Assembly: GCA_016713765.1 (NCBI GenBank)
Contig: JADJON010000001.1
Span: 2,418,001 to 2,482,000, forward strand
Length of the DNA stretch: 64,000 nucleotides
Source of the DNA: Bacteroidota bacterium
GTDB lineage: Bacteria > Bacteroidota > Bacteroidia > AKYH767-A > 2013-40CM-41-45
Direction: 5' to 3'
Shown: piece after piece, positions 15,060 through 23,820 of the stretch
Layout of the letters: the number at the start of each line of letters is the position of its first letter
Position numbering within the stretch: position 1 is the first letter of the stretch
Notes under the pieces: generated by a model
The model's input: the letters and a program-made list of their open reading frames with translations, nothing else
What the model was told of the DNA's origin: nothing
Database searches by the model: none
Position numbers and translations under genes: made by a program

Positions 15060-17873
15060 ATGAAACACCTCTATTGCCTCCTACTATTGACATTCGGCCT
15101 GAATCTGCTCGCACTCGGCAACGACGATGGTTTGAGTGGACGTGTGACCGGTGTCGTGATTGACAAAGCGAACGGAGAAACGCTGATCGGTGTCCCGGTC
15201 ATGATCGAAGGCACGACGCTGGGCGCTGTTACGGACCTGGACGGACGTTACCTGATCACCAACATTCCCAATGGCACCTATAACATCGTGTTTCGCTATA
15301 TCGGCTATACCACGAAGATCATCCGTAACGTAGCGGTCCAGGAGGGATCTCCGGTAAATCTTGACGTCAGCCTGGAGAACTCCAGCCAACAGCTCAACGA
15401 AGTGGTCGTCACGGCTGATATGAAACGGGAAAGCGTGGGATCGATCATCCTGATGCAGAAGAAGAGCGCGACGGTGCAGGACGGCATATCCGCAGAAACC
15501 ATCCGGAAAACACCGGATAAGAATACCGGCGAAGTCGTTCGTCGCATCAGTGGCGCCAGCATCCAGGAAGGCCGTTTCGTGATCATCCGCGGATTGAATG
15601 AGCGTTACAATGGGGCCTTGTTGAACGTTGTGCCACTGGCAAGTTCCGAGCCTGACCGGAAGGCATTCTCGTTCGATCTTTTCCCGGCCAACATGCTGGA
15701 TAATCTCATTATCGTCAAAACAGCATCGCCGGAACTTCCGGGTGAATTCTCCGGCGGTCTCTTACAACTCAATACCCGCGATATTCCGGATCAGAATTTC
15801 TTCAGCTTCTCCGCGGGCACCGGCCTGAACACGATCTCGACGTTCAAGAAGTATCGTTCGTATCAAGGCGGCAAAACCGACTGGTTGGGCTTTGATGACG
15901 GCACTCGCGCGTTGCCTTCGGAATTTCCCCAGGCCGAAACGCTACAGCGCGCCTCCCAGGCCGACAAAATCAAGTACAGTAAACTCCTGCCCAACGATTG
16001 GGCGACCGAGGAAAAAGCTTCCACTCCGCTTACCCAGACCTATCAGGCATCCATCGGGCGTACCGGGAAACTTCTTCGGAACGACTTTGGTCTCATCGCT
16101 TCCATCAGCTACAGCAACGGCCGGAGAACACAGGAATTCGAGCGTGCTGACTACGATTTCGATGGTTCGCAGAATTTCGATTTCCAGGATCAGCAATACC
16201 GGGAGAATGTTTTCTGGGGCGCCTTGCTGAATGCCTCGTATAAGATCGGCGATCGTCATAAGATCAGCTTCAAGAATCTCTACTCCGACAACGCGGAAGA
16301 CATGACCATCCAGCGTGAAGGAATCGATATCGAGAACCAACAATACATCAACGCGTTCGCGCTTCGGTATTCATCGACACGCTTCCTGAATTCGATCCTG
16401 TCCGGTGAACATGCGCTCTCCGCAGGTGGAACCCGACTGAAGTGGAACGGCAGCTATACCGAGATACGACAGGACGTTCCCGACCTGCGTCGAATGTACT
16501 ACTACCGGAATCTCGATCCGTCACTCGAGGATACAACCCTCTATGCCTATGTCCCATTCGGAACGGCATCCCCCAACTATGCCGGAAAGTTCTATTCGGA
16601 TCTGGGCGAAAAGGTTTACAACGGCGACTTCAGTCTGCAGACACCTCTCAAATTCCTCGGAGAAAACCAGACCGTCAAGTTCGGCTTCTTTGAACAATAC
16701 AAATCCCGCTCCTTCGATGCCCGCGTACTCGGTTATGTCATCACCAATGCCGGTCAATTCAACTGGAACCTGTTGCAGTCACCCATCGAAACACTGTTCA
16801 ATCCGGAGAATATGGGTCCCCGGGGTTTCCGGATCGATGAAATCACCAATCCTTCCGACGCGTATACCGCCAGCACGAATCTGCATGCCGGATTCATCCA
16901 GTTCGACAATCTAGTGCACAAGAACATCCGGCTCGTGTGGGGCGTTCGGGTCGAAAACTTCATCCAGAAGCTGAACTCCTTCGGATACAGTAATGATACC
17001 ATTCGGGTACGCGAAAATTACACCGACCTGCTGCCTTCCATCAACGTATCCTGGTCCCTTTCCGAGAAGACCAATCTGCGAATTGCAGCTTCACAAACGG
17101 TGGCACGTCCGGAATTCCGGGAGCTGGCGCCTTTTAGCTTCTATGATTTCTCCACCGCCAGTACGATCCAGGGAAATGACACGCTGGTGCGCACCCGCAT
17201 CAAGAATTTCGACCTGCGCTACGAGTACTACCCTGCACCGGGTGAAATTCTCAGCGCATCGGTCTTTTATAAGGACTTCACGAATCCGATCGAGCCCGTT
17301 GTAGAAAGTTCAGGTGCCGGTTCCCGTCGGGTCAGTTTCTGGAATGCGGGCAGCGCTTACGCGTATGGCCTGGAGCTGGAATGGAGAAAGAAACTGGAAT
17401 TCGTCGACGGACTGCTGTCGTGGAACCAGTGGGAAAACTTCAGCTTGTACGGTAACGTTTCGCTGATTCGTTCGCGGGTGGATGTCTCCAACGATCCCAG
17501 GGCTACTGGTCCGAGACCACTGCAAGGGCAATCGCCCTATGTGCTCAACGGGGGCTTGCAATACCAGAATCCGCGTAGCGGACTTGGGGTGAATGTGGTC
17601 TACAACCGTATCGGCAGAAGGATCTTCCAGGTTGGCAACCAGGGCTATCTGAGCATCGAAGAAACGCCCCGTGACCTTATCGATCTCCAGATCAGTAAGC
17701 GGGTCTTCACGAAAGGTGAAGTGCGCCTGACGATCGGTGACCTCTTGAACCAGGCAGGGCACTTCTATCAGGACCAGAACAAGAACGGACGCTACGCCGC
17801 CGACATCGATACCGGAATTTCATCGGTCCGTTTCGGCACCAACATCAACCTTACGCTGAGTTACAAGCTGTAA
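15060..17873 (+). CDS. TonB-dependent receptor of the Pho island
   Basis: A 937-residue outer-membrane receptor. It has a signal peptide, then a carboxypeptidase-regulatory-like beta-sandwich (residues about 28-115, GRVTGVVIDKANGETLIGVPV). The plug contains DKNTGEVVRRISGASI and IRGLNERYNGALLNVVPL and ends with FSGG. A long barrel follows, with a C-terminal strand ending LTLSYKL. It has no SusD partner; its neighbours are the T9SS protein upstream and a phosphate-type porin downstream. Its promoter carries the Pho-like repeats. Import of phosphate or an organic phosphorus compound is inferred from context. The substrate cannot be read from the sequence. Confidence 0.88.
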   Translation: MKHLYCLLLLTFGLNLLALGNDDGLSGRVTGVVIDKANGETLIGVPVMIEGTTLGAVTDLDGRYLITNIPNGTYNIVFRYIGYTTKIIRNVAVQEGSPVNLDVSLENSSQQLNEVVVTADMKRESVGSIILMQKKSATVQDGISAETIRKTPDKNTGEVVRRISGASIQEGRFVIIRGLNERYNGALLNVVPLASSEPDRKAFSFDLFPANMLDNLIIVKTASPELPGEFSGGLLQLNTRDIPDQNFFSFSAGTGLNTISTFKKYRSYQGGKTDWLGFDDGTRALPSEFPQAETLQRASQADKIKYSKLLPNDWATEEKASTPLTQTYQASIGRTGKLLRNDFGLIASISYSNGRRTQEFERADYDFDGSQNFDFQDQQYRENVFWGALLNASYKIGDRHKISFKNLYSDNAEDMTIQREGIDIENQQYINAFALRYSSTRFLNSILSGEHALSAGGTRLKWNGSYTEIRQDVPDLRRMYYYRNLDPSLEDTTLYAYVPFGTASPNYAGKFYSDLGEKVYNGDFSLQTPLKFLGENQTVKFGFFEQYKSRSFDARVLGYVITNAGQFNWNLLQSPIETLFNPENMGPRGFRIDEITNPSDAYTASTNLHAGFIQFDNLVHKNIRLVWGVRVENFIQKLNSFGYSNDTIRVRENYTDLLPSINVSWSLSEKTNLRIAASQTVARPEFRELAPFSFYDFSTASTIQGNDTLVRTRIKNFDLRYEYYPAPGEILSASVFYKDFTNPIEPVVESSGAGSRRVSFWNAGSAYAYGLELEWRKKLEFVDGLLSWNQWENFSLYGNVSLIRSRVDVSNDPRATGPRPLQGQSPYVLNGGLQYQNPRSGLGVNVVYNRIGRRIFQVGNQGYLSIEETPRDLIDLQISKRVFTKGEVRLTIGDLLNQAGHFYQDQNKNGRYAADIDTGISSVRFGTNINLTLSYKL

Positions 17874-17901
17874 TCTAGGAGATTGAATTTCAGCGACATA
17901 C

Positions 17902-17986
17902 ATAACAATTAGTTCACTTGTCGTTCACATTTAACCTTAACTTAATATAGGCCGGCCACTGCGTTAACATGGTGTGAATTCTTTTG
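17902..17986 (+). promoter_or_regulatory. Pho-box-like repeats and promoter of the porin-pst operon
   Basis: Distal block: ATAAC 17902, TTCAC 17913, TTCAC 17924, 11 bp apart. Proximal block: TTAAC 17931, TTAAT 17942 and TTAAC 17964, spaced 11 and 22 bp. The -7-like TTCTTTTG at 17979-17986 starts 15 nt after the last unit. The porin start codon is 22 nt further on. Confidence 0.62.
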
Positions 17987-18008
17987 CATTCAAACCACAC
18001 CACACGCA

Positions 18009-19358
18009 ATGAAACGATCCATCACCTTGTTACTGGGACTCCTGCTGGGAATCGGCTCCCTCTCGGCCCAAGAAACGGAATTGAACCCCTTGGATACGCT
18101 GACCAGTCACGTAGCCGGAATACGTCAGGAACTCGATGTACTGAAGCGGCTTAAGCTAAGCGGATATGTTCAGGCTCAATTCCAGGTAGCGGATTCCGCG
18201 GGTGAGAGTTCCTTTGAAGGCGGAAATTTCCCTTCCGGCGTTGATAAACGATTCCAGATCCGCCGTGGGCGAATCAAAGCTCAATATGATGGCGTTCTGA
18301 ACGACAAGGGCTGGTCAACCACGCAGGTAGTGATTCAATTCGATCTCTCCGAGCGCGGGCTGCGCCTCATGGATGGTTATATCAAGATCACGGATCCCTA
18401 TACCGGTTGGTTCTCACTCACCACCGGATTGCAAAACCGGCCATTCGGCTACGAAGTGATCTATTCTTCCTCGCTTCGCGAATCACCCGAACGTGGCCGC
18501 ATGTCCCAACTGATCTTCCCGAACGAACGGGACCTCGGCGCCATGCTGACGATCCAGGGTCCGAAATTGTCGAACTGGAACTGGTTGAAACTCGAAGCCG
18601 GACTCTTCAACGGTACAGGCGCCCCCAATCCGAACCTCGATGTAACCGACTTCGATAAAAAGAAGGACTTTATCGGACACATCACCTTCGCGCGTACCAA
18701 TACAGCAGAGACCTTCAAGTATAGCGGTGGCATCTCCTACTACAACGGCGGTTACCGGATCGATACGCTGATGTATGCCATGTCAACAGACAGCCTCGGA
18801 GTAAAAGGTTTCCGTCAGTCCAACGCCATGACCGACATCCCAACCGCGTTGGTCAACCGGGACTTCACCCACCGCGAATACTACGGGGCCGATCTTCAAC
18901 TCAGCCTCGACTGGAAAGCCGGCATCACGGTACTTCGTGGCGAATACATTCAGGGCGACCAACCCGGACTCGGTTCCGATACGAAGAGTCCCAATACCAA
19001 CAGCCCTGTTCTCAAACCGATCTACAACCGCGCATTTAACGGCGCCTACTTCTATCTCTGCCAGGGGATCGGCCATACTCCCTTCTCCGCCGTCATCAAA
19101 TATGACTGGTACGATCCGAATACGGACGTGAAAGGTGATGAAATCGGAAAAGCTACGGCAAATGGTTTGAAGACCACCAATGCAACGGACCTCCGGTTCG
19201 ACACCTGGGGATTCGGAGCAGCCTGGCGTATGGATGCCAACACCCGCATCAGCGCCTATTTCGACCTGGTCAAAAATGAAACCAGCAAGAACCTTAACCT
19301 CTACACGGTCGATCAGCACGACAACGTGTTCACGCTTCGTGTACAGACACGATTCTAA
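18009..19358 (+). CDS. OprP/OprO-type phosphate-selective porin
   Basis: A 449-residue outer-membrane porin. It has a signal peptide ending LSAQE, a short coiled-coil-like stretch (about residues 30-50), and then the family's opening LKLSGYVQAQFQ with RRGRIKAQYDG, followed by alternating amphipathic strands to the C-terminal LRVQTRF with terminal Phe. Members of this family form trimeric channels for phosphate or polyphosphate. It is the first gene of a unit running into pstS 40 nt later, under a promoter with Pho-like repeats, which fits phosphate-starvation expression. Confidence 0.88.
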   Translation: MKRSITLLLGLLLGIGSLSAQETELNPLDTLTSHVAGIRQELDVLKRLKLSGYVQAQFQVADSAGESSFEGGNFPSGVDKRFQIRRGRIKAQYDGVLNDKGWSTTQVVIQFDLSERGLRLMDGYIKITDPYTGWFSLTTGLQNRPFGYEVIYSSSLRESPERGRMSQLIFPNERDLGAMLTIQGPKLSNWNWLKLEAGLFNGTGAPNPNLDVTDFDKKKDFIGHITFARTNTAETFKYSGGISYYNGGYRIDTLMYAMSTDSLGVKGFRQSNAMTDIPTALVNRDFTHREYYGADLQLSLDWKAGITVLRGEYIQGDQPGLGSDTKSPNTNSPVLKPIYNRAFNGAYFYLCQGIGHTPFSAVIKYDWYDPNTDVKGDEIGKATANGLKTTNATDLRFDTWGFGAAWRMDANTRISAYFDLVKNETSKNLNLYTVDQHDNVFTLRVQTRF

Positions 19359-19397
19359 CATTCGATAACCGAGATACAACTATCAGCAGATAAGAAA

Positions 19398-20216
19398 ATG
19401 AAAAAGACACTGATTATCCTGTCGATCCTGGCTACCGCCTTTCAGGCCCTGGGTCAGAAAATTGTCGTAAAAGGCAGCGACACTGTGCTTCCGCTTACAC
19501 AAAAAGAAGCGGAACGGTACATGAAAAAGATGTCCGGAAATTCAGTCACGGTCGTCGGTGGCGGTTCGGGCGTAGGAATTGCCGCCCTCATGGATGGCAC
19601 TACGGATATCGCCATGTCATCCCGACGACTGAAGATGGACGAGCGTCTCAAACTTCAGGAGGCCGGGAAGCCGTTTAAGGAAGTGGTAGTCGCCAATGAC
19701 GCGCTTTCCGTTATCGTACATCCTGCCAATAAAGTAACAAAGCTTACCCGCGAACAGATCGAAGGGATCTTCACCGGTAAGATCAAGAACTGGAAAGAAG
19801 TCGGCGGAGCGGATCTCACGATCGTGGCTTACTCCCGCGAAACCAGTTCGGGCACGTATGAGTTCTTCAAAGAGCATGTGTTGAATCGGAAGAACTATGC
19901 TTCCACCGTTCTGAACATGCCGGCGACCGGCGCCATCATCCAGTCCGTCAGTCAGACCAAGGGTGCGATCGGGTATGTCGGCCTGGCTTACGTAACGAAA
20001 GAAGTGAAAGACGTTGCAGTTTCCTACGATGGGGGCAAGAACTATGTCCTGGCCACCAAGGAGAACGCCATCAACAAGACCTATCCGGTCGTTCGTCCGC
20101 TCTATTATTACTATCAGACTTCCAAAGAAAAGCTGGTGAAACCGTTTGTGGACTTCATCTTGTCCTCCGAAGGTCAGCAGATCGTAGACGAAGTCGGTTA
20201 CATCCGGCTTAAATAA
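19398..20216 (+). CDS. pstS: Periplasmic phosphate-binding protein PstS
   Basis: A 272-residue substrate-binding protein of the high-affinity phosphate ABC transporter. It has a signal peptide of about 20 residues, then KIVVKGSDTVLPL, the phosphate-cleft motifs GGGSGVGIAAL and IAMSSR, and YSRETSSGTYEFF. It is shorter than the E. coli protein (about 346) but normal for the compact PBP-like-2 group. It leads pstC, pstA, pstB and phoU in one tightly spaced operon behind the porin. Confidence 0.95.
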   Translation: MKKTLIILSILATAFQALGQKIVVKGSDTVLPLTQKEAERYMKKMSGNSVTVVGGGSGVGIAALMDGTTDIAMSSRRLKMDERLKLQEAGKPFKEVVVANDALSVIVHPANKVTKLTREQIEGIFTGKIKNWKEVGGADLTIVAYSRETSSGTYEFFKEHVLNRKNYASTVLNMPATGAIIQSVSQTKGAIGYVGLAYVTKEVKDVAVSYDGGKNYVLATKENAINKTYPVVRPLYYYYQTSKEKLVKPFVDFILSSEGQQIVDEVGYIRLK

Positions 20217-20243
20217 AACTGCGACAACCCTCAGAAAAAGGTT

Positions 20244-21449
20244 GTGAATACACGATTTAAACGATTCCTGGAAAGCCTCGTCGAAGGCCTCCTGACGATC
20301 AGCGGTACCGTAACCACGTTTACGGTGCTGCTGATCGTTCTTTTCCTGTTCCGGGAAGGCGCTTCACTCTTTTCCACCTCACCGGTCGAGAACAATAACC
20401 TCCTGGTCGTGCATGCGGGTAATCCCGTCAGCCACCTCAGCGCGACGCAGTGTAAAGACATTTTTGATCAGAAGATCACCCATTGGAATGAAATCGGTGG
20501 AAAGCCGGATTCGATCCGCATCGTGACGATCAATGAACTGACCAATTATTTTTCCGAAGAAGAACTGGGGGCCGAATTCGAGTTCCTGCCGGACCGGATC
20601 AATCAATTGGTCGACAGTTTTCCCGACATCCTGGCGGTAATCAATGCCAAGTACCGGAACGCCTCCTTCCCCGGAAAGGTAATTGAAATTGACAAGAACA
20701 ATCTTCCCGATTTTCTTGGCGGTAAAGAGTGGTTTCCTACCGCCGAGCCGGTCGTACAGCTTGGAGTGCTCCCACTCATTCTGGGCACCCTGATGGTCTC
20801 CATATTCGCCATCCTCTTCGCGCTTCCAATCGGTCTGGCTACGGCCATCTATCTGGCAGAAGTCGCCGACGAGCGTGTACGCAAAGTCCTGAAACCGGTC
20901 ATCGAACTGCTGGCAGGCATCCCGTCTGTCGTATATGGGTTCTTCGGCTTGATCGTCATCGTGCCCATGATTCACGATGTGTTCCAGTTACCCGTCGGCG
21001 AAACCGCGCTGGCGGGATCGATCGTACTCGCCATCATGGCGCTTCCCACCATCATTACGGTATCGGAAGACGCGATCCGCAATACGCCGCGTGCCATGAA
21101 GGAAGCTTCGCTTGCACTGGGCGCGAACCGCTGGCAGACCATTCACCGGGTCGTGATCCCCTATTCCATTTCCGGCATCTCTGCCGCGGCCATTCTGGGT
21201 ATCGGGCGTGCCATCGGTGAGACCATGGCCGTGCTGATGGTTACCGGCAACGCAGCCGTCATGCCTCATTCCCTGCTCCAACCGGTACGAACCATACCGG
21301 CAACGATCGCAGCAGAACTCGGAGAAGCGCCGCAAGGCGGTGTCCACTATAAAGCGCTGTTTGCACTTGGTTGCATACTCTTTCTACTCACCATGCTGAT
21401 CAACCTGTGGGTAGAATCCATTTCCCGAAAACAGAAACGCCATCGTTGA
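20244..21449 (+). CDS. pstC: Phosphate ABC permease PstC with PstS-like periplasmic insert
   Basis: A 401-residue inner-membrane permease starting at GTG 20244. TM1 is at about 20-37. A periplasmic loop of about 130 residues (about 42-172) replaces the short loop usual in E. coli PstC. The permease core then follows with the coupling motif EASLALGANRWQTIHRVVIP and IGRAIGETMAVLM. In the loop, residues 56-95 (VHAGNPVSHLS..., IF..KITHWNEIGG) match PstS residues 107-146 (VHPANKVTKLT..., IFTGKIKNWKEVGG). This indicates that a piece of a phosphate-binding fold has been built into the permease. It is followed by pstA after 2 nt. Confidence 0.93.
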   Translation: MNTRFKRFLESLVEGLLTISGTVTTFTVLLIVLFLFREGASLFSTSPVENNNLLVVHAGNPVSHLSATQCKDIFDQKITHWNEIGGKPDSIRIVTINELTNYFSEEELGAEFEFLPDRINQLVDSFPDILAVINAKYRNASFPGKVIEIDKNNLPDFLGGKEWFPTAEPVVQLGVLPLILGTLMVSIFAILFALPIGLATAIYLAEVADERVRKVLKPVIELLAGIPSVVYGFFGLIVIVPMIHDVFQLPVGETALAGSIVLAIMALPTIITVSEDAIRNTPRAMKEASLALGANRWQTIHRVVIPYSISGISAAAILGIGRAIGETMAVLMVTGNAAVMPHSLLQPVRTIPATIAAELGEAPQGGVHYKALFALGCILFLLTMLINLWVESISRKQKRHR

Positions 21450-21451
21450 GT

Positions 21452-22306
21452 ATGACCAAACAACTTAAAGAAAAACTGGCCTTCTGGACGTTCAGGATCT
21501 TAAGCCTGTTCGTGGTCGGGGTGCTCTTCTGGATACTCTACTTCATCTTCATCAGAGGCTGGAAGACGATATCCTGGGAGTTCCTTACCAGCATGCCGGA
21601 AGATGGCATGACCGCCGGTGGGATTTATCCGGCCATCATCGGAACGCTTTGCCTCATGGTCGGCAGCATGCTCTTTTCGTTCCCCATCGGTATCATGGCC
21701 GGCATCTATCTGAATGAATACATGAAGGATTCCTGGTTCAAGCGATTTGTCAAGATGATGACCAACAACCTGGCCGGTGTACCTTCGATCGTCTTCGGAC
21801 TCTTCGGCATGTCGCTTTTCGTGAATACACTGGAGTTCGGCGATTCCATCCTGGCCGGCTCCCTTACCCTCAGCCTGCTGGCATTGCCTGTCGTGATCCG
21901 GGTAACGGAGGAAGCCTTGCTGGCGGTCGATCAATCGTTCCGGCAGGGAAGCCTGGCACTTGGCGCGACCAAACTGCAAACCATCCGCCGGGTGGTACTT
22001 CCGATCGCAACACCGAATATCATTACCGGTCTTATCCTTTCCGTCGGCAGGGTTTCGGGCGAAACGGCTCCGATCCTTTTTACCGTAGCAGCCTACTTCC
22101 TGCCTAAATTGCCTTCCAGCATCTTTGACCAGGTCATGGCGCTTCCCTATCACTTGTACGTTATTTCCACCAGCGGAACCGATATCCAGGCATCGCGCGA
22201 CATGGCTTACGGCACGGCTCTCGTGCTGGTCATGATCGTTCTCCTGCTGAACCTGGCCGCCAATGCGCTCCGTCGTTACTTTGGCAACAAAGTCAAAATG
22301 AATTGA
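21452..22306 (+). CDS. pstA: Phosphate ABC permease PstA
   Basis: The second permease of the phosphate transporter, 284 residues from ATG 21452, two bases after the pstC stop. The frame is open further upstream, but that part overlaps pstC. There are six predicted membrane helices. The coupling motif RQGSLALGATKLQTIRRVVLP and the following GRVSGETAPILF match the family. It would pair with PstC and two PstB subunits. Coding is uninterrupted into pstB 6 nt later. Confidence 0.95.
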   Translation: MTKQLKEKLAFWTFRILSLFVVGVLFWILYFIFIRGWKTISWEFLTSMPEDGMTAGGIYPAIIGTLCLMVGSMLFSFPIGIMAGIYLNEYMKDSWFKRFVKMMTNNLAGVPSIVFGLFGMSLFVNTLEFGDSILAGSLTLSLLALPVVIRVTEEALLAVDQSFRQGSLALGATKLQTIRRVVLPIATPNIITGLILSVGRVSGETAPILFTVAAYFLPKLPSSIFDQVMALPYHLYVISTSGTDIQASRDMAYGTALVLVMIVLLLNLAANALRRYFGNKVKMN

Positions 22307-22312
22307 TGCTCC

Positions 22313-23071
22313 ATGAATAAGATCGAAACCCGGAACGTCCACCTCTACTACGGAGATTTCCACGCCCTGAAGGGTATTGACATCGCCATAGAAGCCAATA
22401 CGGTGACGGCGCTCATCGGTCCTTCCGGCTGCGGGAAGTCCACGTATCTGCGACTCTTCAACCGAATGAATGACCTCATCGATAATGTCCGGATAGAAGG
22501 AGATGTATTGCTCGATGGGCGCGATGTTTACAAGAAGGACATCGGCATGCGGATGGATGAACTGCGTAAGCGGGTCGGTATGGTTTTCCAAAAGCCGAAC
22601 CCCTTCCCGAAGTCCATCTTTGAAAATGTCGCCTACGGTTTGCGTGTCAACGGTATCGGAAACGAATCATTCATCGAAGAACGCGTGGAAACTTCTCTGC
22701 GCCAGGCGGCACTCTGGGAGGAAGTCAAGGACAAGTTGAAAAAATCCGCCTTCGAGCTCTCCGGCGGACAACAGCAGCGACTCTGTATCGCGCGTGCGCT
22801 GGCGATCGAACCTTCCGTCTTATTGATGGACGAACCTGCATCCGCGCTCGATCCGATCTCCACAGCCAAGATCGAGGAACTCATCTACGAACTCAAGAGC
22901 AAGTACACCATCATCATTGTCACCCACAACATGCAACAGGCCGGTCGTGTTTCGGATAAGACGGCCTTCTTCTATCTTGGGGAACTGATCGAATACGACA
23001 CCACACCGACCATCTTTACCAATCCCCGGGACAAACGCACCCAGGATTACGTAACCGGCCGATTCGGCTGA
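22313..23071 (+). CDS. pstB: Phosphate ABC transporter ATPase PstB
   Basis: A 252-residue ATPase that powers phosphate import. It has Walker [10 protein letters not shown] at 36-44, Q-loop VFQKPNPFP, signature LSGGQQQR at 149-156, Walker B LLMDEP at 170-175 followed by ASALDP, and the H-loop [14 protein letters not shown]. The length and the MNDL region after Walker A are standard for PstB. It follows pstA by 6 nt and precedes phoU by about 60 nt. Confidence 0.96.
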   Translation: MNKIETRNVHLYYGDFHALKGIDIAIEANTVTALIGPSGCGKSTYLRLFNRMNDLIDNVRIEGDVLLDGRDVYKKDIGMRMDELRKRVGMVFQKPNPFPKSIFENVAYGLRVNGIGNESFIEERVETSLRQAALWEEVKDKLKKSAFELSGGQQQRLCIARALAIEPSVLLMDEPASALDPISTAKIEELIYELKSKYTIIIVTHNMQQAGRVSDKTAFFYLGELIEYDTTPTIFTNPRDKRTQDYVTGRFG

Positions 23072-23132
23072 GCGCTGTTGGCTCATAGTTGCCGTACGAT
23101 TATCATTAAAAACTGTATCAACTTCCTTCATC

Positions 23133-23807
23133 ATGACGCACCTGGACGTCGAACTCAAACGACTCAAAGACGAATCCGTCGAACTGTTCGAACTGGTCAT
23201 TTCCCAGCTCCGAAAAGGCAGGATCGCACTGCTGGATTTCGACAAGGACCTGGCGCGCGAAGTCAATTTCAACGAAAAGCGCGTCAATGCACTGGAGTTG
23301 AAAATCGACAAGGACTGCGAGAACATCTTTGCCTTGTTCAACCCCGTTGCGATCGACCTGCGCTTTGTGCTGGCGGTGTTGAAGATCAATTCCAATCTTG
23401 AACGGATCGGAGACATCGCCGACGGCATCGCACGCTATGTGATCGAAGCCGATGCACCGTTTCACGGCGACTTACTGAAAGTGACCCGTCTGGACGAGAT
23501 GTATACCCTCGCCATTGAAATGCTGGAGGATGTACGGAAATGCTTCAATGAAGAAGACACCCGGCTGGCCCGAGGTGTTTTCAAAAAGGACGATGTGCTG
23601 GACGATATCAACGGGAGCGCCAACCGTGTCGTGGAAGCCCTGATCCGCAAGGAAGCGGAACACATTGCTCCCGCCCTTCACATCATCTCCACCATCCGCA
23701 AGCTCGAACGTACGGGGGACCAGGTCAAGAACATTGCTGAGGAGATCATCTTCTACCTCGAAGCCAAGGTGCTGAAACACGGCAGCGGTAAGGTAATCGA
23801 AGACTGA
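23133..23807 (+). CDS. phoU: Phosphate signalling protein PhoU
   Basis: A 224-residue all-helical protein with two PhoU repeats. The conserved helix motif appears as VLAVLKINSNLERIGDIADGIAR in the first and ISTIRKLERTGDQVKNIAEEI in the second; the E/R..GD residues bind metal clusters. PhoU dampens the phosphate response by contacting PstB and the sensor kinase. It is the last gene of the porin-pstSCAB-phoU unit. The stop lies 13 nt from that of the convergent pyrD gene, and I see no terminator hairpin between them. Confidence 0.94.
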   Translation: MTHLDVELKRLKDESVELFELVISQLRKGRIALLDFDKDLAREVNFNEKRVNALELKIDKDCENIFALFNPVAIDLRFVLAVLKINSNLERIGDIADGIARYVIEADAPFHGDLLKVTRLDEMYTLAIEMLEDVRKCFNEEDTRLARGVFKKDDVLDDINGSANRVVEALIRKEAEHIAPALHIISTIRKLERTGDQVKNIAEEIIFYLEAKVLKHGSGKVIED

Positions 23808-23820
23808 GGCCCAAACCTGC

